Positions 8,346 through 19,764 of a stretch of DNA of 64,000 nt are shown one piece after another. This DNA comes from Euglena gracilis (Eukaryota; Euglenida; Euglenophyceae; Euglenales): NCBI GenBank assembly GCA_039621445.1, contig CP154957.1:44031465-44095464 (forward strand). Reading direction: 5' to 3'. Within the stretch, counting starts at the first letter, position 1. Each line of letters opens with the position of its first letter. The position numbers and the translations under genes were made by a program. The notes below the pieces were generated by a model, which saw nothing but the letters and a program-made list of their open reading frames with translations, was not told the DNA's origin and did no database searches.

Positions 8346-9500
8346 AAATAAGGGGGGGTCAAAAAATTCCTTTAGAAAAAGGGCCAAAAAAATTTTCGGC
8401 GCCTTCGGCGCATATGAAAAAAAAAATTCCCGGACCCAAATGCTCAATTAAGGGGGGGTCGCTGAGCTCTTATCTCTTTAGAGTAAGAGCGAAGCTTACC
8501 ACCCCGGCGACGGGGGGGTCCGACCCCCCCGCCCCCCCCCCCCCCCGCCCCCCCCCCCCCCCCCCCCCCCCGCCCCCCCCGCCCCCCCCCCCCCCCGCCC
8601 CCCCCCCCCTGGGTAGGCAATGGCCCCCGAGGATTATCGATGTGATTGGATTTCCGGGCCCCCAAAGTGAATAGCCTATAGGTTAGGAGAGGGTCCCTAG
8701 TTTCTCCAGAGCCCTTCGGTTACCCGTAACTCCCCGCCAGTCCGGAGATATGGCCCGAGCAAAAAAGTTGTCTACCGTTTTTTTTTCCGGGAAAATTGCA
8801 GGGTCATTTTGGGGTCAAAAAATCGAAAAATTCAAAATATCTCAAAAACGCTGCGAGGTTGAGAAAAAGTGAAGAGGACGTCATTCCACAACTTTGGGAC
8901 GCCCGATCGATCGGTATGCGCGGTTTGGGCCAACTCCTCGCCTAGCCCGAGATACGGCCGTTTTGGGGTTTTGGGCCAGTTTGGCCAGTTTTGGCCATTT
9001 CGGGCCCGTTTCGGGCCCGAAACCGTAATTTGCCCGTTTCTCGGGCTAGACGAGGAGTTGGAACCCAAACCAGGGGGTCAATCATTAGGTTTAGGGGGGG
9101 GGGTTTGACCGTTTTTGGGGGTTCCCGGGGTCTGGTTGTGTGATTTTGGGCCATTTTTGGGTATTCGGGGACCCCTGCAGGGGTTCGAGGGCTTATGGGC
9201 TGGGGGTCAAAAAATCGAAAAATTCAAAATATCTCGAAAACGATGTAGAGTTGAGGAAAAGTAAAGAGGACGTCATTCCACAACTTTGGGACGCCCTATC
9301 GATCCGTATGCGCGGTTTGGGCCAACTCCTCGCCTGGCCCGAGATATGGCCGTTTTGGGGGTTTTGGGCCAGTTTTGGCCATTTCGGGCCTGTTTGGGCC
9401 CGAAACCGTACATTGGCCGTATCTCGGGCTAGACGAGGAGTTGGGACCCAAACCAGGGGTCAATCATTAGGTTTAGGGGGGGGGGTTGACCGTTTTGACC

Positions 9501-10182
9501 AGGGTGTGACGTAGAGCTGAGCTCTTTGGGGGACCACCCCGGCCCGGCCCGGGGAAAAACGCTCATTTTCGGCTCAAAAACAGTGTTTTCTGGGTAAGGG
9601 AGGCCATAAAACATCGTTTTGGGCCCAAAAAATATTTTCGATTTTTTTCGACTTTTTTGACCCGGTTTTGACCCAAAGTCAATGGGTTGGTGGCCCCAAA
9701 CGGGGCGCCGGCGGGTCGAAAAACGCTCATTTTTGGCTCGAAAACACTTTTTTTCGGGTCCGGGAGGTCAAAAATCATGGTTTTGGGCAAAAAAATTTTT
9801 CGAATTTTTTTGACTTTTTGACCCAAAAATGGCTAAGTCCACCGTTCAGTGGGGCGGGCCCCAGCCAGGGGGGGCATGGAGGGGGGGGTCCGGGTCGGAA
9901 AATTTTTTTTCGCTCAAAAACACTTTTTTTGATGTTCTGAAGTGAAAAAAAGTGTTTTTGAGCGAAAAAAAAAATTTCAAAATTTTCGGTCCCGACCTGC
10001 CACCCAACCCCCCGTCGCCCAGCCGCCCTCACGCCGCCCTGGGGTCCCCGAATACCCAAAACTGGCCCAAAATCGCACAACCAGACCCTGGGAAACCCAA
10101 AAAACGGTCAAACCCCCCCCCCCTAAACCTAATGATTGACCCCTGGTTTGGGTCCCAACTCCTCGTCTAGCCCGACCCGGGA
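9501..10182 (-). repeat. Inverted 3' part of an array unit inside unit 1
   Basis: It begins CCAGGGTGTGACGTAGAGC, the exact reverse complement of a unit 3' end. It continues as the reverse complement of the sub-repeats (CCAACCCATTGACTTTGGG) and of the CCTAATGATTGACCCC block. Forward orientation resumes near 10183-10200 with GGGCCGCCAACCCATTGA. No reverse-complement 5' terminus is present, so the inverted copy is truncated. Confidence 0.8.
9903..9972. repeat. Perfect 28-bp hairpin with 14-nt loop
   Basis: Arms 9903-9930 and 9945-9972 are perfect reverse complements (core CGCTCAAAAACAC / GTGTTTTTGAGCG). The loop is GATGTTCTGAAGTG. The same hairpin recurs near 13434-13508, 15611-15682, 17740-17808, 20920-20990, 21920-21992 and 23195-23262, and half of one is at 24053-24105. 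In those copies the loop reads CACTTCAGAACATC, the reverse complement. Confidence 0.9.
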
Positions 10183-10428
10183 CCCTTTTTGGGCCGCCAA
10201 CCCATTGATTTTGGGTCAAAACCGGTCAAAAAATTTTTCGCCCAAAACCATGTTTTTGAGCCTCCTGGACCCGGAAAACATGTTTTTGAGCTGAAAATGA
10301 GCGTTTTCCGCCGGCCGAGCCGGAATGGTCCCCCAAAGAGCTCAGCTCTACGTCACACCCTGGTCGCTGAGCTCTTATCTCTTTAGAGTAAGAGCGAAGC
10401 TTACCACCCCCCCCGACCCCCCCCCCTC

Positions 10429-10469
<41 letters not shown>

Positions 10470-11214
10470 TGAGTAGGCCCGGGCACCCGCGGATTATCGA
10501 TGTGACCTGATTTCGGGACCCGAAAAGTTAATAGCCTATAGGTTAGGAGACGGTCCCTAGTTTGTCCAGAGCCCTCACTTTGCCCGCAACTCCGCGCCAG
10601 GCCGGAGATATGGCCCGAGCAAAAAAGTTGTCTACCGTTTTTTTTTCAAAGAACTTTTGTTGGACCGGCAACAAGGGGTCATTTTTGGGGTCAAAAAATC
10701 GAAAAATTCAAAATATCTCGAAAACGCCGGGGAGTTGAAAAAAAGTAAAGAGTACCTCATTCCACAACTTTGGGACGCCCTATCCACCGGTATTCGCAGT
10801 TTGGGCCAACTCCCCGCCTGGGCCGAGATACGGCCGTTTTGAGGGTTCGCCACGGGGGGACTCTGCCATTTGGAGCCCAAAACGGGCCAAAAAACCAGTT
10901 TTTGCAAAATATCTCCAAAATGGTGGGGAGTTGAAAAAAATGTCCGGAGACCTAAATTGAAGCCCTTGGAACGCCCTATCTACTAGTATTTTGATTTCCC
11001 CGCAACTCCCTGCCTAGCCGTAGATACGGCCGTTTTCAGGTCCAAATGGCCGTTTTGTACACTTTTCCCTCTATCCGACTTAGCCGTTTTCGGGGCAAAA
11101 AGTCGAAAAAAATCAAAAAAATTTTTTGTGCCCAAAACCCTGTTTTTTGGCTTCCTGGACCCGGAAAAAGTGTTTTCGAGCCGAAAATTGGCGTTTTTCG
11201 ACCCGCCAGCCCCT

Positions 11215-11878
11215 CATGGCCCTCATGGTCATGATGCGCATCATGCCCAATGATGGCCATCATGCCCAATAATGGCCATCATGACCCCGGATGGCCGCCA
11301 TGACCAATGATGGCCATCATGACCCCGGATGGCCATCTTGACCCCGGATGGCCATCTTGACCCCGGATGGCCATCATGACCAATGATGGCCATCATGACC
11401 CCAGATGACCATCATGACCAATGATGGCCATCATGACCAATGATGGCCATGATGACCAATGATGGCCATCATGACCCCAGATGACCATCATGACCAATGA
11501 TGGCCATCATGACCAATGATGGCCATGATGACCAATGATGGCCATCATGACCAATGATGGCCATCATGACCCCGGATGTCCATCATGACCAATGATGGCC
11601 ATCATGCCCAATGATGGCCATTATGACCCCAGATGACCATCATGACCAATGATGGCCATCATGACCCATGATGGCCATCATGACCAATGACGGCCATCAT
11701 GACCAATGATGGCCATCATGACCCCGGATGTCCATCATGACCAATGATGGCCATCATGACCCCGGATGGCCATCATGACCAATGATGGCCATCATGACCA
11801 ATGATGGCCATCATGACCCCGGATGGCCATCATGACCCAAGATGGCCATCATGACCTCGGATGGCCATCATGAGCATC
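11215..11878 (+). repeat. Minisatellite, unit GATGGCCATCATGACCAAT (19-21 bp)
   Basis: More than 30 units with core ATGGCCATCATGACC followed by AATG or CCGG. It occurs only inside array unit 2. The open frames across it (Ile/Met/Ser-rich) are repeat artefacts. Confidence 0.9.
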
Positions 11879-11879
11879 A

Positions 11880-12110
11880 TGAGCATCCGGGTTCCTGGCC
11901 GGGGCCGCCGAGCCGCCGGGCGGGGCCCGGGCCGGGCCGGGCCGGGCCGGGCCCGGGCCGGGCCGGCCGTGTCCCTGGCTGGGCCGCCTGGCCGCCGGGC
12001 CGTGCCGCCGGTGCCTCCGGCCCGCCGGCCGGGCCGTGCCGCCGGGGCCCGCCGGCCGGGCGCCGATGGCTGGGCCGTGGGAAGGGCAGTCGCCTGGGCC
12101 TTACTGTTGG
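11880..12110 (+). repeat. Very G+C-rich simple stretch (GGGCCGGGCC)
   Basis: Tandem GGGCC/CGGGCC and GCCGCCGG units. No convincing gene. It could form G-quadruplex or cruciform structures. Confidence 0.7.
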
Positions 12111-12146
12111 TGTTCTCCCAAGACTCAGCTCTACGTCACACCCTGG

Positions 12147-14217
12147 TCGCTGAGCTCTTATCTCTTTAGAGTAAGAGCGAAGCTTACCACCCCCCGGCGA
12201 CGGGGGGGTCGGACCCCCCCGCCGCCCCGCTCCCCGCCCCCCCCCCCCCCCCCGACCCCCCCTGGGTAGGTCCAGCCACCCGAGGATTATCGATGTGACC
12301 TGATTTCGGGACCCGAAAGGTTAATAGCCTATAGGTTAGGAGACGGTCCCTAGTTTGTCCAGAGCCCTTAGGTTTCCCGCAACTCCGCGCCAGGCCGGAG
12401 ATCTGGCCCGAGCAAAAAAGTTGTCTACCGTTTTTTTTCCAAAGAAAGTTTGTTGGACCGGCAACAGGGGGTCATTTTTGGGGTCAAAAAATCGAAAAAT
12501 TCAAAATATCTCGAAAACGCCGGGGAGTTGAGAAAAACTAAAGAGTACCTCATTCCACAACTTTGGGACGCCCTAGCCACCGGTATTCGCAGTTTGGGCC
12601 AACTCCCCGCCTAGCCCGAGATACGGCCGTTTTTCGGTCCAAATGGCCGTTTTGCGCACTTTTCCCACTGTCCGACTTAGCCGTTTTCGGGCCAAAAAGT
12701 CGAAAAAAATCGAAAAAATTTTTTTCGCCCAAAACCATGTTTTTTGGCCTCCCGGACCCGGAAAAAGTGTTTTTGAGCTGAAAATGAGCGTTTTTCGACC
12801 CGCCAGCGCCCCGTTTTGGTTCGCCAACCCATTGACTTTGGGTCAACACTGGGTCAAAAAAGTCGAAAAAAATCGAAAAAAATTTTTCGCCCAAAACCAT
12901 GTTTTTTGGCCTCCCGGACCCGGAAAAAGCGTTTTTGAGCTGAAAATGAGCTGGCAGGGGTTTTTTTGGGCCAACCCATTTTTTGGGTCCCGGGGTCAAG
13001 TCGCTATTTGGCCATTTTTTTTCGCCCCTTGTTCGCCGCCGGGCTGGGGTCCAAAAATCGAAAATTTCAAATATCTCGAAAACGCTGTGGAGTTGAGGAA
13101 AAGTGAGCGACCTTTTGACGACCGGAACGCCCCGATCGGTATGCTTGGGCCAACTCCTCGCCTAGCCCGAGATACCCGTTTTGGGGGTTTTGGGCCCGTT
13201 TTGCCAGTTTTGGCCCGTTCAGGGCCCGAAACCGTAAATTGCCGTATCTCGCCTAGACGGGAGTTGGGGCCCCAACTGGGGGAACATTACGTTTAGGGGG
13301 GGGTTTTGACCGTTTTTTGGGGTTCCGGTAGGTTGTGCGATTTTGGCCAGTTTTGTATTCAGGGACCCATCCGCGCCGTCAGGGCGGCTGGGTGAGGGGG
13401 GGTCGGGTGCAGGTCGGGACCCAAATTTTGAAAATTTTTTTTTCGCGCAAAACACTTTTTTTCACTTCAGAACATCAAAAAAAGTGTGTTTGAGCGAAAA
13501 AAAATTTTCCGACCCGGACCCCCCCCCCCCTGGCAGGCCCCCCCCCCCCGGCTGTGGACTTAGCCATTTTTGGGTCAAAAGTCAAAAATTCAAAAAAATT
13601 TTTTTTGCCCAAAACCATGTTTTTTTGGCCTCCCGGACCCGAAAAAGTGTTTTCGAGCCAAAAATGAGCTTTTTTCGACCCGGTGTCGCCCCGTTTTTGG
13701 GCCACTGACCCATTGACTTTGGGTCAAAACCGGGTGAAAAAAGTCGAAAAAAATCGAAAAAAATTTTTTTGCCCGAAACGATGTTTTTTGGCCTCCCGGA
13801 CCCAGAAAAACTGTTTTTGAGCCAAAAATGAGCGTTTTTCGACCCGGCGGCCCCGTTTTGGGCCGCCAACCCATTCACTTTGGGTCAAAACCGGGTCAAA
13901 AAAGTCGAAAAAAATCGGAAAATTTTTTTTGCCCCAAAACGATGTTTTTTGGCCTCCCAGACCGGGAAAACCTGTGTTTGAGCCAAAAATGAGCATTTTC
14001 CGACCCGCCGGCATCCCGTTTTGGGCTGCCAACCCATTGACTTTGGGTCAAAACCGGGTCAAAAAAGTCGTCTAAAATCGAAAAAAAAATTTGCCCCAAA
14101 ACGATGTTTTTTGGCCTCCCGGACCCAAAACAACTGTTTTTGAGCCGAAAATGAGCGTTTTTCCCGTGCCGGGCTGGAGTGGTCTCCCAAAGAGCTCAGC
14201 TCTACGTCACACCCTGG
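12147..14217 (+). repeat. Array unit 3
   Basis: A complete unit: leader, C tract, TATCTCGAAAACGC block, 28-bp hairpin (imperfect here) and three to four copies of a roughly 163-bp sub-repeat, then hairpin and CTGG. The first 0.9 kb is almost identical to units 4 and 5. Confidence 0.85.
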
Positions 14218-16395
14218 TCGCTGAGCTCTTATCTCTTTAGAGTAAGAGCGAAGCTTACCACCCCGGCGACGGGGGGGTCGGACCCCCCCGCCCCCCCCCC
14301 CCCGCCCCCCCCCCCGCCCCCCGCCCCCCCGCCCCCCCGCCCCCCCCCGCCCCCCCTGGGTAGGTCCAGCCACCCGAGGATTATCGATGTGACCTGATTT
14401 CGGGACCCGAAAGGTTAATAGCCTATAAGTTAGGAGACGGTCCCTAGTTTGTCCAGAGCCCTTAGGTTGCCCGCAACTCCGCGCCAGGCCGGAGATCTGG
14501 CCCGAGCAAAAAAGTTGTCTACCGTTTTTTTTCCAAAGAAAGTTTGTTGGACCGGCAACAGGGGGTCATTTTTGGGGTCAAAAAATCGAAAAATTCAAAA
14601 TATCTCGAAAACGCCGGGGAGTTGAGAAAAACTAAAGAGTACCTCATTCCACAACTTTGGGACGCCCTAGCCACCGGTATTCGCAGTTTGGGCCAACTCC
14701 CCGCCTAGCCCGAGATACGGCCGTTTTTCGGTCCAAATGGCCGTTTTGCGCACTTTTCCCACTGTCCGACTTAGCCGTTTTCGGGCCAAAAAGTCGAAAA
14801 AAATCGAAAAAAATTTTTCGCCCAAAACCATGTTTTTTGGCCTCCCGGACCCGGAAAAAGTGTTTTTGAGCTGAAAATGAGCGTTTTTCGACCCGCCAGC
14901 GCCCCGTTTTGGTTCGCCAACCCATTGACTTTGGGTCAACACTGGGTCAAAAAAGTCGAAAAAAATCGAAAAAAATTTTTCGCCCAAAACCATGTTTTTT
15001 GGCCTCCCGGACCCGGAAAAAGCGTTTTTGAGCTGAAAATGAGCTGGAAAAAAAAAACCAGGGGGTCAATCATTAGGTTTAGGGGGGGGGTTTGACCGTT
15101 TTTTGGGGTTCCCGGGGTCTGGTAGTGCGATTTTGGGCCATTTTTGGGTATTCGGGGACCCCTGCGGGGGTTCGAGGGCCGCCGGGCTGGGGTCCAAAAA
15201 TCGAAAATTTCAAAATATCTCGAAAACGCTGTGGAGTTGAGGAAAAGTGATGGCGACCTTATTTGACGACCTTGGAACGCCCTATCGATCGGTATGCGCG
15301 GTTTGGGCCAACTCCTCGCCTAGCCCGAGATACGGCCGTTTTGGGGGTTTTGGGCCCGTTTTGCCAGTTTTGGCCCGTTCAGGGCCCGAAACCGTAAATT
15401 GGCCGTATCTCGGGCTAGACGGGGAGTTGGGACCCAAACTGGGGGTCAAACATTACGTTTAGGGGGGGGTTTTGACCGTTTTTTGGGGTTCCTGGGGTAT
15501 GGTTGTGCGATTTTGGCCAGTTTTGGGTATTCAGGGACCCCATCGCGCGCCGTCAGGGCGGCTGGGTGAGGGGGGGTCGGGTGGCAGGTCGGGACCCAAA
15601 ATTTTGAAAATTTTTTTTTCGCGCAAAAACACTTTTTTTCACTTCAGAACATCAAAAAAAGTGTTTTTGAGCGAAAAAAAATTTTCCGACCCGGACCCCC
15701 CCCCCTGGATGGCCCCCCCCCCCTGGCTGGTGGACTTAGCCATTTTTGGGTCAAAAAGTCAAAAAATTCAAAAAAAAATTTTTTTGCCCAAAACCATGTT
15801 TTTTGACCTCCCGGACCCGAAAAAAGTGTTTTCGAGCCAAAAATGAGCATTTTTCGACCCGCTGTCGCCCCGTTTTGGGCCGCCGACCCATTGACTTTGG
15901 GTCAAAACCGGGTGAAAAAAGTCGAAAAAAATCGAAAAAAATTTTTTTGCCCGAAACGATGTTTTTTGGCCTCCCGGACCCAAAAAAACTGTTTTTGAGC
16001 CAAAAATGAGCGTTTTTCGACCCGGCGGCCCCGTTTTGGGCCGCCAACCCATTCACTTTGGGTCAAAACCGGGTCAAAAAAGTCGAAAAAAATCGGAAAA
16101 TTTTTTTTGCCCCAAAACGATGTTTTTTGGCCTCCCAGACCGGGAAAACCTGTGTTTGAGCCAAAAATGAGCATTTTTCGACCCGCCGTCATCCCGTTTT
16201 GGGCCGCCAACCCATTGACTTTGGGTCAAAACCGGGTCAAAAAAGTCGTCTAAAATCAAAAAAAAAATTTGCCCCAAAACGATGTTTTTTGGCCTCCCGG
16301 ACCCAAAACAACTGTTTTTGAGCCGAAAATGAGCGTTTTTCCCGTGCCGGGCTGGAGTGGTCTCCCAAAGAGCTCAGCTCTACGTCACACCCTGG
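14218..16395 (+). repeat. Array unit 4
   Basis: A complete unit. From about 15200 to the end it is nearly identical to unit 5 (17350-18515), pointing to recent duplication or gene conversion. Confidence 0.85.
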
Positions 16396-18515
16396 TCGCT
16401 GAGCTCTTATCTCTTTAGAGTAAGAGCGAAGCTTACCACCCCCGCGACGGGGGGGTCTGACCTCCCCCCCCCCCCCCCCCCGCCCCCCCGCCCCCCGCCC
16501 CCCCCCCCCCGCTCCCCCCCCCTCCCCTGGGAAGGTCCAGCCACCCGAGGACTATCGATGTGACCTGATTTCGGGACCCGAAAGGTTAATAGCCTATAGG
16601 TTAGGAGACGGTCCCTAGTTTGTCCAGAGCCCTTAGGTTTCGCCCCGAGCAAAAAAGTTGTCTACCGTTTTTTTTCCAAAGAAAGTTTGTTGGACCGGCA
16701 ACAGGGGGTCATTTTTGGGGTCAAAAAATCGAAAAATTCAAAATATCTCGAAAACGCCGGGGAGTTGAGAAAAACTAAAGAGTACCTCATTCCACAACTT
16801 TGGGACGCCCTAGCCACCGGTATTCGCAGTTTGGGCCAACTCCCCGCCTAGCCCGAGATACGGCCGTTTTTCGGTCCAAATGGCCGTTTTGCGCACTTTT
16901 CCCACTGTCCGACTTAGCTGTTTTCGGGCCAAAAAGTCGAAAAAAATCGAAAAATTTTTTTTCGCCCAAAACCATGTTTTTTGGCCTCCCGGACCCGGAA
17001 AAAGTGTTTTTGAGCTGAAAATGAGCGTTTTTCGACCCGCCAGCGCCCCGTTTTGGTTCGCCAACCCATTGACTTTGGGTCAACACTGGGTCAAAAAAGT
17101 CGAAAAAAATCGAAAAAAATTTTTCGCCCAAAACCATGTTTTTTGGCCTCCCGGACCCGGAAAAAGCGTTTTTGAGCTGAAAATGAGCTGGGAAAAAAGA
17201 AAAAATAGGTTTAGGAGGCGGGGTTGAGCGTTTTTTGGGGTTCCCGGGGTCTGGTAGTGCGACCATTTTTGGGTATTCGGGGACCCCTTCGGGGGTTCGA
17301 GTGCCGTCGGGCTGGTGTCCAAAAATCGAAAATTTCAAATTATCTCGAAAACGCTGGGGTTTTTGAGGAAAAGTGATGGCGACCTTATTTGACGACCTTG
17401 GAACGCCCTATCGATCGGTATGCGCGGTTTGGGCCAACTCCTCGCCTAGCCCGAGATACGGCCGTTTTGGGGGTTTTGGGCCCGTTTTGCCAGTTTTGGC
17501 CCGTTCAGGGCCCGAAACCGTAAATTGGCCGTATCTCGGGCTAGACGGGGAGTTGGGACCCAAACTGGGGGTCAAACATTACGTTTAGGGGGGGGTTTTG
17601 ACCGTTTTTTGGGGTTCCTGGGGTATGGTTGTGCGATTTTGGCCAGTTTTGGGTATTCAGGGACCCCATCGCGCGCCGTCAGGGCGGCTGGGTGAGGGGG
17701 GGTCGGGTGGCAGGTCGGGACCCAAAATTTTGAAAATTTTTTTTTCGCGCAAAAACACTTTTTTTCACTTCAGAACATCAAAAAAAGTGTTTTTGAGCGA
17801 AAAAAAATTTTCCGACCCGGACCCCCCCCCCCCCCCCCCCCCCTGGCTGGTGGACTTAGCCATTTTTGGGTCAAAAAGTCAAAAAATTCAAAAAAAAATT
17901 TTTTTGCCCAAAACCATGTTTTTTGACCTCCCGGACCCGAAAAAAGTGTTTTCGAGCCAAAAATGAGCATTTTTCGACCCGCTGTCGCCCCGTTTTGGGC
18001 CGCCGACCCATTGACTTTGGGTCAAAACCGGGTGAAAAAAGTCGAAAAAAATCGAAAAAAAATTTTTTGCCCGAAACGATGTTTTTTGGCCTCCCGGACC
18101 CAGAAAAACTGTTTTTGAGCCAAAAATGAGCGTTTTTCGACCCGGCGGCCCCGTTTTGGGCCGCCAACCCATTCACTTTGGGTCAAAACCGGGTCAAAAA
18201 AGTCGAAAAAAATCGGAAAATTTTTTTTGCCCCAAAACGATGTTTTTTGGCCTCCCAGACCGGGAAAACCTGTGTTTGAGCCAAAAATGAGCGTTTTTCG
18301 ACCCGCCGGCATCCCGTTTTGGGCCGCCAACCCATTGACTTTGGGTCAAAACCGGGTCAAAAAAGTCGTCTAAAATCAAAAAAAAAATTTGCCCCAAAAC
18401 GATGTTTTTTGGCCTCCCGGACCCAAAACAACTGTTTTTGAGCCGAAAATGAGCGTTTTTCCCGTGCCGGGCTGGAGTGGTCTCCCAAAGAGCTCAGCTC
18501 TACGTCACACCCTGG
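16396..18515 (+). repeat. Array unit 5
   Basis: A complete unit, close sister of unit 4. It differs by a deletion in the leader (near 16640) and a shorter junction near 17195. Confidence 0.85.
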
Positions 18516-19764
18516 TCGCTGAGCTCTTATCTCTTTAGAGTAAGAGCGAAGCTTACCACCCCCCCGAAACCCCCCCCCCCCCCCCCCCCCCCCGCCCCCC
18601 CCCCCCGCCCCCCCCCGCCCCCCCCCCCCCCCCCCCGCCCCCGCCCCACCCCCCCTGAGTAGGCTCGGGCACCCGAGGATTATCGATGTGACCTGATTTC
18701 GGGACCCGAAAGGTTAATAGCCTATAGGTTAGGAGACGGTCCCTAGTTTGTCCAGAGCCCTCACTTTGCCCGCAACTCCGCGCCAGGCCGGAGATCTGGC
18801 CCGAGCAAAAAAGTTGCGTACCGTTTTTTTTTCCAAAGAAATTTTGTTGGACCGGCAACATTTTGGGGGTCAAAAAATCGAAAAATTCAAAATATCTCGA
18901 AAACGCCGGGGAGTTGAAAAAAACTGAAGAGTACCTCATTCCACAACTTTGGGACGCCCTTTCCACCGGTATGCGCGGTTTGGGCCAACTCCCCGCCTAG
19001 CCCGAGATACGGCCGTTTTGTGGTTTTGCCAGCGGGGGGGCTCTGCCAAAAAGGGGTCATTTTGGGGTCAAAAAATCGAAAAATTCAAAATATCTCGAAA
19101 ACGCCGGGGAGTTGAGAAAAACTAAAGAGTACCTCATTTCACAACTTTGGGACGCCCTATCCACCGGTATGCGCAGTTTGGGCCAACTCCCCGCCTGGCC
19201 CGAGATACGGCCGTTTTTCGGTCCAAATGGCCGTTTTGTGCACTTTTCCCACTGTCCGACTTAGCCGTTTTCGGGCCAAAAAGTCGAAAAAAATCGAAAA
19301 TTTTTTTTTTTCCCAAAACCATGTTTTTGGGCCTCCCGGACCCGGAAAAAGTGTTTTTGAGCTGAAAATGAGCGTTTTTCGACCCGCCAGCGCCCCGTTT
19401 TGAGCCGCCGACCGACCCATTGACTTTGGGTCAAAACTGGGTCAAAGAAGTCGAAAAAAATCGAAAAAATTTTTTTCGCCCAAAACCATGTTTTTTGGCC
19501 TCCCGGACCCGGAAAAAGCGTTTTTGAGCTGAAAATGAGCGTTTATCGACCCGCCAGCGCCCCGTTTTGGTTCGCCAACCCATTGACTTTCGGTCAAAAC
19601 CGGGGCAAAAAAGTCGAAAAAAATCGAAAAAAATTTTTTCGCCCAACACCATGTTTTTTGGCCCCCTGGACCCGGAAAACATGTTTTTGAGCTGAAAATG
19701 AGCGTTTTTCGCCGGCCGGGCCGGAATGGTCCCCCAAAGAGCTCAGCTCTACGTCACACCCTGG
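18516..19764 (+). repeat. Array unit 6 (short form)
   Basis: A 1249-bp unit lacking the 28-bp hairpin block. It shares a duplicated TATCTCGAAAACGCCGGGG segment with unit 9, so the two form a subfamily. Confidence 0.85.

Larger units (their letters stand above)
8459..10363 (+). repeat. Array unit 1 (chimeric, contains an inverted block)
   Basis: It starts with the conserved 45-base leader and a long C tract. The middle part, from 9501 to about 10182, is in the opposite orientation, so this unit is a rearranged composite. Confidence 0.8.
10364..12146 (+). repeat. Array unit 2, with a CATCATGACC minisatellite
   Basis: Leader, C tract and sub-repeats as in the other units. The 3' half is replaced by an 0.66-kb minisatellite and a very G+C-rich stretch before the usual hairpin, which here has a one-base deletion (AGACTCAGCTCT), and CTGG end. 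Confidence 0.8.

Noticed and set aside
8414-8674. Proline-rich frames across C tracts at each array unit start (also 10.4, 14.3, 18.5, 22.4 kb)
   Set aside because: Encoded by poly-C runs and repeated leader DNA; no independent sign of coding.
8459-8720. Conserved array leader as a possible snRNA or 5S gene
   Set aside because: It contains a good hairpin but matches no conserved snRNA, 5S or tRNA signature that I could recall, and it coincides with the unit 5' end.
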